A stretch of 64,000 nucleotides of DNA from Clostridiales bacterium (lineage in GTDB: Bacteria > Bacillota > Clostridia > Christensenellales > Aristaeellaceae), in NCBI GenBank assembly GCA_004556545.1, contig SFGO01000001.1, positions 62,001 through 126,000 on the forward strand, written 5' to 3'. Position 1 is the stretch's first letter; each line of letters begins with the position of its first letter. This document shows positions 8,848-16,766 of this stretch, in pieces. Under the pieces are notes generated by a model that was not told where the DNA came from, searched no databases, and saw nothing but the letters and a program-made list of their open reading frames with translations. Position numbers and translations under genes: made by a program.

Positions 8848-9537
8848 TTAAGCGCCGATCTCGGACTGGCAGGCGACAAGGGTGGCGTCATGAACGCCTT
8901 CGATATCCAGCATGCGCGTGACCACTTCGCTGCGGGCGTCGATGCGGACTTCGTAGGTCATTTCCGCGCCGCCCCGGGTCAGAGTCTTGGAACGCAGCTT
9001 GGAGTTCTTTACACTGCGGTGCAGCTCGGACTGGATAGCGCCTTCGCAGAACTCGTCATAATGCACCACCAGCAGATAGGCGTTGGTGGAAGAGAGCTTG
9101 GCGAAAGAAAGCACGATCATCAGAACGGAAATGCAAAGCACCACGATCATAGCGATCAGGTACAGGCCTGCGCCCAGCAGAATTCCCATGGTCAGCGCCC
9201 AGAACATGTAGGCCGTGTCCAGCGGGTCTTTCACTGCGGTACGGAAGCGCACGATAGACAAAGCGCCAACCATACCCATGGACAGCGCAATGTCGCTCTT
9301 AATGCACATAACCACCGGCGTGGTGATAAGGGTGAGCATGACAAGCGTCAGGGCAAAGGAGGGACTGTACAAAACGCCGCGATAGGTTTTGCGGTAGACA
9401 ATGGCAATGATCAGACCAATCACAAACCCCAGACCAAGGGCCAGAAACAGGTCGGAAGGAACGATGGACTTAAACTGCGCGGCCAATCCGGTGGCATTGA
9501 CGACGCTGCTCAGCTGCAGCAGGGAAGAAGAGTACAT
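8848..9537 (-). CDS. DUF4956 membrane protein
   Basis: A 229-residue protein with about four hydrophobic helices in its first 150 residues and a soluble C-terminal domain. The conserved SLSMGMVGALSIVRFRTAVKDPLDTAYMFW region (here with IALSMGMVG) identifies the family. Function is unknown; genomic association with VTC-domain and CotH proteins suggests a membrane partner of the same system. AAAGGAGGAACCCC precedes the ATG. It stands about 500 bp downstream of the CotH gene, with the 74-bp repeat array between them. Confidence 0.85.
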   Translation of the reverse strand: MYSSSLLQLSSVVNATGLAAQFKSIVPSDLFLALGLGFVIGLIIAIVYRKTYRGVLYSPSFALTLVMLTLITTPVVMCIKSDIALSMGMVGALSIVRFRTAVKDPLDTAYMFWALTMGILLGAGLYLIAMIVVLCISVLMIVLSFAKLSSTNAYLLVVHYDEFCEGAIQSELHRSVKNSKLRSKTLTRGGAEMTYEVRIDARSEVVTRMLDIEGVHDATLVACQSEIGA

Positions 9538-9677
9538 GACAGGGGTTCCTCCTTTGACTATGGCATAATGATAGGGTAACGCATTGAAAGAGGCTTGTCA
9601 ATCAGATGGGGTGATTTTCCAAAGCCGACCGCCACGTTGACATTGTGAAGGTCAGCGGCACGGCATTTGCCCAAGCC

Positions 9678-10046
9678 ATTGAAACGGCGATAGTGGGGGA
9701 AAGTCGGCCAACTGAAATGCGAATTGGAATTCAGGGACGCTGACCATGAATATCCATGCGGCAGTAGCAGGTGAAACCAGCCAACTGGAACGCGAACCGG
9801 GGTTCAGGGACGCTGACCCTGACTATCCACGCGGCGGTAGCAGGTGTAACCGGCCAACTGAAACGCAAACTGGGGTCCAAGGGCACTGTCCCATAACCAT
9901 CCACGCGGCGACGGTGGGGGAAACTGAACAACTGAAACGTGAACTGGAGTCCAGGGGTACTGCCCCATAACCATCCACGCGGCGACAGTGGGGGGAAACT
10001 GAACAACTGAAACGCGAGCTGGGGTCCAAGGGCACTGCCCCTGGTC
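9678..10046. repeat. Five degenerate tandem repeats of about 74 bp
   Basis: Units begin at 9678, 9752, 9825, 9899 and 9973, so the periods are 73-74 bp. Each unit runs ATCCACGCGGCG...GAAAC...CAACTGAAACGC...CTGGGGTCCA...GGGCACTGCCC. The two units nearest the CotH gene are most alike and divergence grows toward DUF4956. The period is not a multiple of three, so the short open frames on both strands are not credible genes. The outermost unit reaches the stop codon of the CotH gene. The remaining gap (9538-9677) shows no gene. Confidence 0.9.
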
Positions 10047-13000
10047 AGCCCCACTTCTTGCCTTCGGTGACAATCGCATCGCTGGGCAGCTCCGGCTTTA
10101 CGCCGAAGTAGTTCAGCATCTGCTCGTCGCTGAGATTGAAACGCTCCTGCACCATCTCGTAGAAGTAGGTGGGCCGTTTCTTGAGCACGTTGCGGGTGAA
10201 GTTCAGACGGGTGTTCCAGTAGCGCAGCGCACCCTCGGGTGTGGTGGGAGAGTCAAAGTTGATGGCCTTGTCGTTTTCTTCTGCCCAGCGGTTGAAATGC
10301 ATGGTCATTTCCGGTTCCAGAATGGCGGCCATAGCATTGAGCTCATTGGTCATGGTTTCGGTGGTCATGAACTGATAAATTTCTCCCAGACGGGTCAGGA
10401 ATTTGTCCTTCATTTCGTCGTTTTCCAGCAGCTTGCGGATCAGCGTGTTGCGGATCTTCTGCTGGCCCGCACCCGATTCCTTCAGGTAGCTGGTGGGGCT
10501 GTCAAAGCCGGAGTTAAACAGGCCGTAGTCCGCATCGTAGAAGATCCAGCGCCATTTGGAGCCTTCCTGCTTCAGCTTGTAGAAGCGGATGTTGCCGGGG
10601 TCGGAGTTGCCGAAGAACATTTCGAAGGCCATGTAGTCGAAGTAGTTGTCTACGTCTACATTGTCCAGAATGTATTGCAGATCATCGGGATTGGTGCCGG
10701 GAGAGGATTTTTCAACACGATCCACCAATTCCTTGTATTCCTTGTTGCTGCCGTAGAAGATCTGGCTGGAACGGGTGCCGCTGCTTTCCAGAATGTCCAT
10801 CTGGTCGGCTTCCTCCAGCGATAAGCCTTCGTGCTGCGCCACAAAGAAGCGGTCAACGCGTTCGCGCATATTGTAATGGCCCCAGTAAGCGCCGTTCAGA
10901 TAGACGACCACCGGATTCCACGCCTGATGAAGAACCGTGGAGGGATTGTCCGTCTGCTCGTTGAAGCGGTCAATCAGCCGGCTCTGCAGGCCATCGTTCA
11001 GACGCGTCCAAACGGAGTCGTTGCCGGAGTTCCGCAGGACGAAGCCCTTGTACTGGGTAAAGTCCCGATCCGGGAACAGTTTGGCGTTGAAATACTTTTC
11101 GCCGTATTTGGCCTTGGAACGGAACTTGAAGGACTTCTGGGGCATGTCCAGACTGTACTGCCCCTGCAGCTTGAACTCCATGTCCTGATTCAGCAGCTGA
11201 TTGTTTTCCTTGTCGTAGTATTCCACGTGGCCAGGCTGCGCCCCAAGCTGCTCCTTCACTTCCCGGTAAACGGTGTTTTTGAAGGGAATGCCGTTGGACT
11301 TGTCCACGTTGTCGCCGATGGTCAGCATGCCGCGCTGCGGGTTCCACAGCACATCCGGGTCGGCCACCAGACTGACGATGGGGAAGGCGTGGTACAGGTT
11401 CATCAGATAGGTGCTGGTAATGACCTCGCTGGGCTGCAGAAGTCCGCTGGGATCGAAAGCCCGCGCCCGAAGCACCACGGTGCTGTTGATTTCAAAGGTA
11501 TCTCCTTCGTTGTAGCGCGTGGCGTTTTCTTCCGTGGGAATGGAGCCGTCCATGGTGTAATAGACCACGGTGTTTTCCGGAATGGAGATGGTCAGGGTCA
11601 GGGTGCCTTTATATTCGCCGCCGCGTTCAGAGAACGACGGATTGCTTGCGTAGCCATAGTAGCCCGTTCCGTTGGGCTCGCCGGGGGTAGGGGAATCATA
11701 ATAATAGAAGCCGCCATAGCCGGAAGTGCGGCCATAGCTGTGATCGGTGGGAATCAGGCTCAAAGGAATCCGATCCAGCACCTTGCCGGTGGGGTCGCAG
11801 AAGGAGACGGTTTCGCTGCCTGCCCGTTTGATTTTGAAATTGGTGTGATATTCGGTATTAGAAGTCAGGGTGCTCTTGCCGTCGCAGTAAACAATCAGGT
11901 ATTCGCCCGGGCCGATGGTCGTACCCTGCGGAAACTGCCACCGGCGGGGACGCTTCAGAGAGTCGCTCAGACCATAATTGGACAGATCGACGGAAGAGCC
12001 GCTGGTGTTGTACAGCTCAATAAAATCCACTGTCGCCCCGGAAGCGCCGAGGGCGACAGCGTCATTGGAGGCCAGCACTTCGCTGATGATGACCCCCGTT
12101 GGATTGTAGGCGCGGATCAGTTCATCCGCCTTTGCCTGACCGTTGGCATCATTGCTCTGGCCGGGTGTGCTCAAAACGAACTGCACCCAATTGCCGTTGG
12201 AATCGCGGCCGACGGAATAATCCACCTGCACGTTTTCAATGGTCACCCGATCCAGCAGGTGGCCACCCGCATCGCTGAGAACCAGCGTTTCCCGTTCGGC
12301 GCTGATACGGAAATTGGTGTGGGGAATGCCGTTCTGCTGCATTTTGTCCTTGCCGCTGCAGTAGACCAGATAGTAGCCGCCTGCCGGGATGGTCGCGCCC
12401 TCCGGAAAACGCCACTTCATGGGCTTGCTCTCTTTATCGCTCAGGTAATAGCCGCTGAGACGAATGGTCTGATCGGTGTTGTTTTTCAATTCCAGCCAGT
12501 CGGACATATCGCCGTCCTCATCCGGAATGCCCACCTTGGGATCCGGGCATACCTCGTTGATGACCAGCGAACCCGCTTCCATGGCGTTGACGGAACGATA
12601 GGCCAAAAAACCCGTTTCCGTGTTTTCGTAACCGGGGCTGTAATAATCCGTCACTTCGTAGTGACGGGTGCCGTCTTCATCGATGGAAGCCAGAATATAG
12701 CTGGTATCCGGCGTCATGGTGGGGACGGTGATCTCGTCGATCAGGTACATATCCGGATCGTACAGCGCCAGATGCGCCCCTGCCGACGAAATTTTGAATT
12801 TTCCGTGGAAGGGCTTGGTAGGATCGTCCTTCTGCCAGCTGTTGGACGCATACACGATCACCCGTTCGCCCGCCTTCAAGGTGTAGGCAGGAAAAGGGAA
12901 TGAGATCCGATCGCTGCGATGGGAGATCATCACGCCTTCCATGTCGATGTCGTGGTCGGAGCCGTTGTAAATTTCCAGCCAGTCCGGAAAATTGCCGTTT

Positions 13001-13236
13001 TCATCCGGCACGGCGGAATTGTTGGCGCTCATGACCTCGCTGATGACCAGTCCTTCGTATTGGGAGTGCCCAACATGACGGCCCGCCTCTTTAGGAAAGA
13101 TCACATACATCAGCGCCAACAGCGCTATGAAGATCAAAAGAAGCGGCAGGTTCGCCAGGTTTTTATTCTTGCGCTTTTTCGGAGCGTAGTCCCGCGCAGG
13201 GCGGCTTTTGGGCTGTCCCGCGGTATTATACTGCAT
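10045..13236 (-). CDS. Membrane-anchored lamin-tail/CotH-kinase surface protein
   Basis: A 1063-residue exported protein. A short basic tail and one membrane anchor (about residues 29-47) are followed by three lamin-tail-like domains (about 62-180, 221-340 and 380-510; each opens with an ISEV/INEV...N pattern), a chitobiase C-terminal-like beta domain (about 530-610) and a CotH kinase domain (about 620-960). The kinase domain shows NMRERVD (about 789) and YDADYGL (about 900), variants of the ATP-handling motifs of spore-coat kinase CotH. The likely role is phosphorylation of an extracellular or surface protein, with the lamin-tail domains giving anchoring or binding. GGAGG precedes the ATG. 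It heads a cluster with DUF4956 and VTC genes. Confidence 0.88.
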   Translation of the reverse strand: MQYNTAGQPKSRPARDYAPKKRKNKNLANLPLLLIFIALLALMYVIFPKEAGRHVGHSQYEGLVISEVMSANNSAVPDENGNFPDWLEIYNGSDHDIDMEGVMISHRSDRISFPFPAYTLKAGERVIVYASNSWQKDDPTKPFHGKFKISSAGAHLALYDPDMYLIDEITVPTMTPDTSYILASIDEDGTRHYEVTDYYSPGYENTETGFLAYRSVNAMEAGSLVINEVCPDPKVGIPDEDGDMSDWLELKNNTDQTIRLSGYYLSDKESKPMKWRFPEGATIPAGGYYLVYCSGKDKMQQNGIPHTNFRISAERETLVLSDAGGHLLDRVTIENVQVDYSVGRDSNGNWVQFVLSTPGQSNDANGQAKADELIRAYNPTGVIISEVLASNDAVALGASGATVDFIELYNTSGSSVDLSNYGLSDSLKRPRRWQFPQGTTIGPGEYLIVYCDGKSTLTSNTEYHTNFKIKRAGSETVSFCDPTGKVLDRIPLSLIPTDHSYGRTSGYGGFYYYDSPTPGEPNGTGYYGYASNPSFSERGGEYKGTLTLTISIPENTVVYYTMDGSIPTEENATRYNEGDTFEINSTVVLRARAFDPSGLLQPSEVITSTYLMNLYHAFPIVSLVADPDVLWNPQRGMLTIGDNVDKSNGIPFKNTVYREVKEQLGAQPGHVEYYDKENNQLLNQDMEFKLQGQYSLDMPQKSFKFRSKAKYGEKYFNAKLFPDRDFTQYKGFVLRNSGNDSVWTRLNDGLQSRLIDRFNEQTDNPSTVLHQAWNPVVVYLNGAYWGHYNMRERVDRFFVAQHEGLSLEEADQMDILESSGTRSSQIFYGSNKEYKELVDRVEKSSPGTNPDDLQYILDNVDVDNYFDYMAFEMFFGNSDPGNIRFYKLKQEGSKWRWIFYDADYGLFNSGFDSPTSYLKESGAGQQKIRNTLIRKLLENDEMKDKFLTRLGEIYQFMTTETMTNELNAMAAILEPEMTMHFNRWAEENDKAINFDSPTTPEGALRYWNTRLNFTRNVLKKRPTYFYEMVQERFNLSDEQMLNYFGVKPELPSDAIVTEGKKWG

Positions 13237-13302
13237 GCGCAGGGCCTCCTTTCGTTCCTTTACGTTTCACAAAGCAGCCCGGTTCAAGGGGCATGCGCCG
13301 GT

Positions 13303-13311
13303 ATTATATCA
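13303..13311 (-). promoter_or_regulatory. Extended -10 promoter of the CotH gene
   Basis: On the minus strand TG-A-TATAAT, about 65 bp upstream of the start. No good -35 hexamer was found, as expected for extended -10 promoters. Confidence 0.5.
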
Positions 13312-13400
13312 TATTTCTCCGCAAATTCCTACCCTTCCGTTTCAACTGTTACACCCGTCACGGGAAGCACGATCTGAACTTCCCGCAGGCACATTTGTCT

Positions 13401-14747
13401 TTACCTTCTCCGTATCGTCGCGTCGTGTACCGCCGGGCCGTTCCGCCAATGACCGATTCCATCAAATTGGGAACCGTGGCAGGGACACTCCCAGAGCCGC
13501 GAAGAGGGATTGAAGCGCATCCGGCATCCCAAATGCGGGCAGCGCGGCGCGTGGGTACGGAACAGGCCGCCTAGATAGCGCGTTCCGATGGAGCAGCAGG
13601 TTTTGAGCGCCTCCACGTGGGAAGCCGCCGCCTTCCGCTGCCCAGAAAAAAGTAAATCGCCCTCGCAGCGCAGTCCCAGAATTCGCGCGCTGATGATCTG
13701 CGCAGACGTAACGCTGCCAAGGATTCCCTGCCCACTGTAGGCGGCGGCTACAAAGAGGTTGGGCGTGCGCCGGCCATAGGGGCCGATGTAAGGCAGTCCG
13801 TCAGCGGAATAAACCTCCGTACCGTCATAGCATGGGCCGGACGGCAGGCTTTCCAGATAGGGCGACAGCCTTTCCCGGCATAGCTCCACCGCCGAACAGT
13901 CGGATTTCTCACCCACCCGTGAAAGGGAAAGCTGCGCAAGCGCGCCCCTTTGGAGCGGACGGATCGCAAAGCGTCCGTCCAGAGCGCTCAGCATAGATTC
14001 CAGTCCCGAAGCATCGTTCAAAGGGATCAGGCAGCCCTTTCGCTGGACGGTTCGAAGAAAGTACCAGCCGGGGGTATTTACAATGGGATAGCCCGTTGCC
14101 ACAACGATATAAGGTGCCTGTACGCTGCCGCGTTCCGTGGACGCCAGATTGGTTTCCAGTGCAACAACCCGGGAATGCTCGAAGATTTTCAGCCCGCGCG
14201 TCTCTCCCTGCCGGGCCAGAAAATGCAGATACCGCAGCGGATGCAGTGCCGCCATATCCCGAAGCATCAGAGAATCCTCCCCGGTAAAACGAGACGAAAA
14301 CGCCTTTTCGGTTTCGAGGGCAACGCCCGCTCTTCGAAAGGCTTCGGCCTCCTGAAACAGCGCCTTGCCGCTTCCAAGCACCCGATCGTCCAGCGTGTGC
14401 CAGCCGAAGGAAGCGCCATCTTCCCGGCTCATCTCCCGCAGGGCGTAAAGGGCATTCTGACGGGCGGATACGCAGGCTGAGGCCCCTTCCTGCCCAAAGC
14501 GCTTTTCCAGCCGCACCAGTGAGGTTCCCCCAAGCAGACTGACCCGTCCCAGACAGCAGGCCGAAGACCCGGAGCCCAGAGTTCGTGCTTCCAGCAGGAT
14601 CACCCGCAGCCCGGCCCGGCACAGCCACAGGGCGACCGTCAGCCCGGTCAGGCCGCCGCCGATAATCACCGCGTCTGCGGTTCGTCTCCCCCGCAAAGCG
14701 GGATAGGCGCGTGTATCCCCCTGCTGCCAGTACATTTCTTCGGCCAT
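13401..14747 (-). CDS. FAD-dependent oxidoreductase with C-terminal Rieske domain
   Basis: A 448-residue fusion of a DAO/DadA-type FAD oxidoreductase and a Rieske [2Fe-2S] domain, resembling Bacillus YhfW. The FAD-binding Rossmann motif VIIGGGLTGLTVAL is at residues 27-40; the conserved YSGQGILG loop lies near the end of the flavin domain. The Rieske ligands appear as CPHLGC (about 403) and CPCHGSQF (about 423). The start at 14747 follows GGGAGG; the frame is open further upstream but has no ribosome-binding site. It presumably oxidises an amine or amino acid and passes electrons through the Rieske centre. The Rieske domain stops soon after the second motif, so its C-terminus is short. Confidence 0.85.
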   Translation of the reverse strand: MAEEMYWQQGDTRAYPALRGRRTADAVIIGGGLTGLTVALWLCRAGLRVILLEARTLGSGSSACCLGRVSLLGGTSLVRLEKRFGQEGASACVSARQNALYALREMSREDGASFGWHTLDDRVLGSGKALFQEAEAFRRAGVALETEKAFSSRFTGEDSLMLRDMAALHPLRYLHFLARQGETRGLKIFEHSRVVALETNLASTERGSVQAPYIVVATGYPIVNTPGWYFLRTVQRKGCLIPLNDASGLESMLSALDGRFAIRPLQRGALAQLSLSRVGEKSDCSAVELCRERLSPYLESLPSGPCYDGTEVYSADGLPYIGPYGRRTPNLFVAAAYSGQGILGSVTSAQIISARILGLRCEGDLLFSGQRKAAASHVEALKTCCSIGTRYLGGLFRTHAPRCPHLGCRMRFNPSSRLWECPCHGSQFDGIGHWRNGPAVHDATIRRR

Positions 14748-15037
14748 ATCAGCATCCTCCCGAGCGATTTTACGTGATGAAAAGCCAAGCAAAGGCTGAA
14801 GCCAGTTTTTCCCGTTTGCAGCAGCCGTATACAGGCGGCGAGGCAAGGCGCATATTGGGCTTCTGGTCGTTTAGGATCTTTTTTTGCATAAGCGTGGAAA
14901 TCCGGCACTTTCTTTCGGGAGAATACGCGGGTTTTGACGTATCGAAGCGACTGCCTGCATACGCCCCTCTTTTCAGGCATACATATGAATCGACTGCAAT
15001 GATTGCAACGGAAAACGCGGAGGGAGGGCGATAACCG

Positions 15038-15925
15038 ATGAGCAACAAGCCCCTGAAACTGATTCCGAAGGGGCGGCCGCTGGAAGCGCCGGAGGCCCAG
15101 ACCGGGAGCCGGGAAAAGGCTGTTCGGCGGATTTTCAGAGGAAAGAAAAGCCTGTGGACGAAGCTGGGGCTGGGATTCTGTCTGGCGGTGATCGGCACTG
15201 CCTATACGGTCGGGCTGAATCAGCCTGCCACGACGGTGGTAGCCCAGAAGCGGGAACTTCCCATCTATTCCGTCGAGCGGGATGATAAGGTGGTTTCCAT
15301 CAGCTTCGACGCATCCTGGGGCGCGGATAAAACGATTCCCATTCTGGATATTCTGGATCAGTACGGGGTAAAAACGACCTTCTTTCTGGTAGGCGGCTGG
15401 GTGGACAAATATCCGGACATGGTGAAGGAAATTTTCGCCCGGGGCCATGAAATCGGCAATCATTCCAACACCCACCCTCAGATGAGCAAGCTGGGGGAAG
15501 AGGGGATCCGGGACGAACTGCGCATGATGTCGGACAAAGTGGAAAAACTGACAGGGGTTCGGCCCACGCTTTTCCGGCCGCCGTATGGCGACTACAACAA
15601 CCGGGTCGTGCAGGTATCCCGGGCGGAAGGGTATGAGGCCGTGCAGTGGAGCATCGACTCGCTGGATTGGAAAGACCGGGGAACGCAGGACATTATCAAG
15701 CGCTGCACCTATAAGGTAGAAAACGGCGATATTGTTCTGTTCCACAACGATTCCAACGATATCGTCAACGCTCTGCCGACGGTCATTCAGCACTATCAGG
15801 GCCTTGGGTACACCATCGTTCCGGTCGGCCAGCTTATTCTGACGGGCGATTACACCATCGACGTGCAGGGAAAGCAGCATCCAGTTCAAACTACGCAACC
15901 AACACAAGAACCGCAGCAAACATGA
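15038..15925 (+). CDS. Polysaccharide deacetylase, PdaB-like, membrane-anchored
   Basis: A 295-residue NodB-domain hydrolase that removes acetyl groups from peptidoglycan or another N-acetylated polymer outside the cell. A basic N-terminus and a single hydrophobic segment (about residues 43-60) form a signal anchor. Motif 1 is SFDASWG with catalytic Asp at 91, the variant found in sporulation deacetylase PdaB rather than the usual TFDDGP. The metal ligands are in HEIGNHSNTH (H142, H146); FRPPYGDY follows at 179-186, and VLFHND supplies the late His. The tail is Gln/Pro/Thr-rich. GGAGGGAGGG precedes the ATG. PdaB-like proteins suggest sporulation but do not prove it. Confidence 0.9.
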   Translation: MSNKPLKLIPKGRPLEAPEAQTGSREKAVRRIFRGKKSLWTKLGLGFCLAVIGTAYTVGLNQPATTVVAQKRELPIYSVERDDKVVSISFDASWGADKTIPILDILDQYGVKTTFFLVGGWVDKYPDMVKEIFARGHEIGNHSNTHPQMSKLGEEGIRDELRMMSDKVEKLTGVRPTLFRPPYGDYNNRVVQVSRAEGYEAVQWSIDSLDWKDRGTQDIIKRCTYKVENGDIVLFHNDSNDIVNALPTVIQHYQGLGYTIVPVGQLILTGDYTIDVQGKQHPVQTTQPTQEPQQT

Positions 15926-15935
15926 GGTGAGAAAC

Positions 15936-16631
15936 ATGGAAGAAACAGGAAATAGCATCCATCTACGGGGACACGTATGCCAGCCATTGCAATTCGGTCA
16001 CGAGCTTTTCGGCGAACAGTTTTTCGTTACGACGCTTCGGGTGCCGCGTCTCAGCGGCGCGGAGGATTTTCTGCCGGTCACGCTGAGCGAGCGGCTGCTG
16101 ATCGACGAGCCCATTGCCGCCGGCAGCGTTCTGTGTCTGGACGGACAGCTTCGCAGCTACAACAAAGTAGTGGAAGGCTCCGGCCGGCTGCTGATTACGG
16201 CCTTTGCCCAGCGCCTTTTGCCGGAGGAGGACGATGAAAACCCCAATCGGGTTCAGTTGACCGGCGCACTGTGCAAAGCGCCCAGCTACCGAACCACTCC
16301 CTTTGGACGGGAAATCGCCGATCTGATGCTTGCCGTGAACCGTTCCTACGGCAAAAGCGATTACATTCCCTGCATCACCTGGGGCCGCACGGCCCGATAT
16401 GCCGCCAACCTGAAAATCGGCGACAAGGTTCAGCTGGTGGGCCGCTTTCAGAGCCGCAATTATCAGAAACAGCTTCCGGATGGCACCGTCCTCAACAAAG
16501 TGGCGTATGAGGTCAGCGTCAGCAGACTGAGCGCCATGAAGGAAGACAGCTTTTCCGAGCAGCTGCAGAGCATGAGCCAGCGAATACCGCTGCAGGATAC
16601 GAATATGCTGAACCGGGCAAGGGAGTATTAA
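15936..16631 (+). CDS. SSB-like protein with two OB folds
   Basis: A 231-residue protein related to single-stranded-DNA-binding protein. The first half (residues about 8-90, IHLRGHVCQPLQF...LITAFAQRLLP) and the second half (about 100-200, NRVQLTGALCKAPSYRTTPFG...PCITWGRTARYAANLKIGDKVQLVGRFQSRNY) both look like OB folds; the second is closer to classic Ssb. It lacks the usual acidic Ssb tail ending in DDDIPF. AGGTGAG precedes ATG 15936. It lies 10 bp after the deacetylase gene, probably co-transcribed. A role as the main Ssb is unlikely; an accessory role is inferred. Confidence 0.8.
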   Translation: MEETGNSIHLRGHVCQPLQFGHELFGEQFFVTTLRVPRLSGAEDFLPVTLSERLLIDEPIAAGSVLCLDGQLRSYNKVVEGSGRLLITAFAQRLLPEEDDENPNRVQLTGALCKAPSYRTTPFGREIADLMLAVNRSYGKSDYIPCITWGRTARYAANLKIGDKVQLVGRFQSRNYQKQLPDGTVLNKVAYEVSVSRLSAMKEDSFSEQLQSMSQRIPLQDTNMLNRAREY

Positions 16632-16682
16632 GACAGCACCGATTCGGCAAAGCTGTCAACGGCTGGCCCTTGCAATGCGTTC

Positions 16683-16728
16683 CATATGATAACGCTCCTT
16701 CGGACTTCCGAAGGAGCATTATCATATG
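16683..16728. repeat. 46-nt near-perfect palindrome
   Basis: Two 22-nt arms, starting CATATGATAACGCTCC and ending GGAGCATTATCATATG, pair with one mismatch around a 2-nt centre. It lies between the convergent SSB-like and fucosidase genes. Neither side has a T-run, so it is not a standard terminator, although a transcript would fold very stably. Confidence 0.9.
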
Positions 16729-16766
16729 TTGTGAATTCAAGAGGCGTTCTGTCACATTGGGTACGA

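Noticed and set aside
9678..10046. A CRISPR array
   Set aside because: The units are adjacent with no unique spacers, are degenerate, and no cas gene is in the window.
9731..10079. Several short open frames on both strands in the repeat array
   Set aside because: They all read through 73-74 bp repeats whose period is not a multiple of three, so each repeat is read in a different frame.
10831..12903. A 690-codon open frame on the plus strand opposite the CotH gene
   Set aside because: It is antisense to a gene with clear domains and a good ribosome-binding site; long antisense frames are common at this base composition and this one has no recognisable motif or start site.
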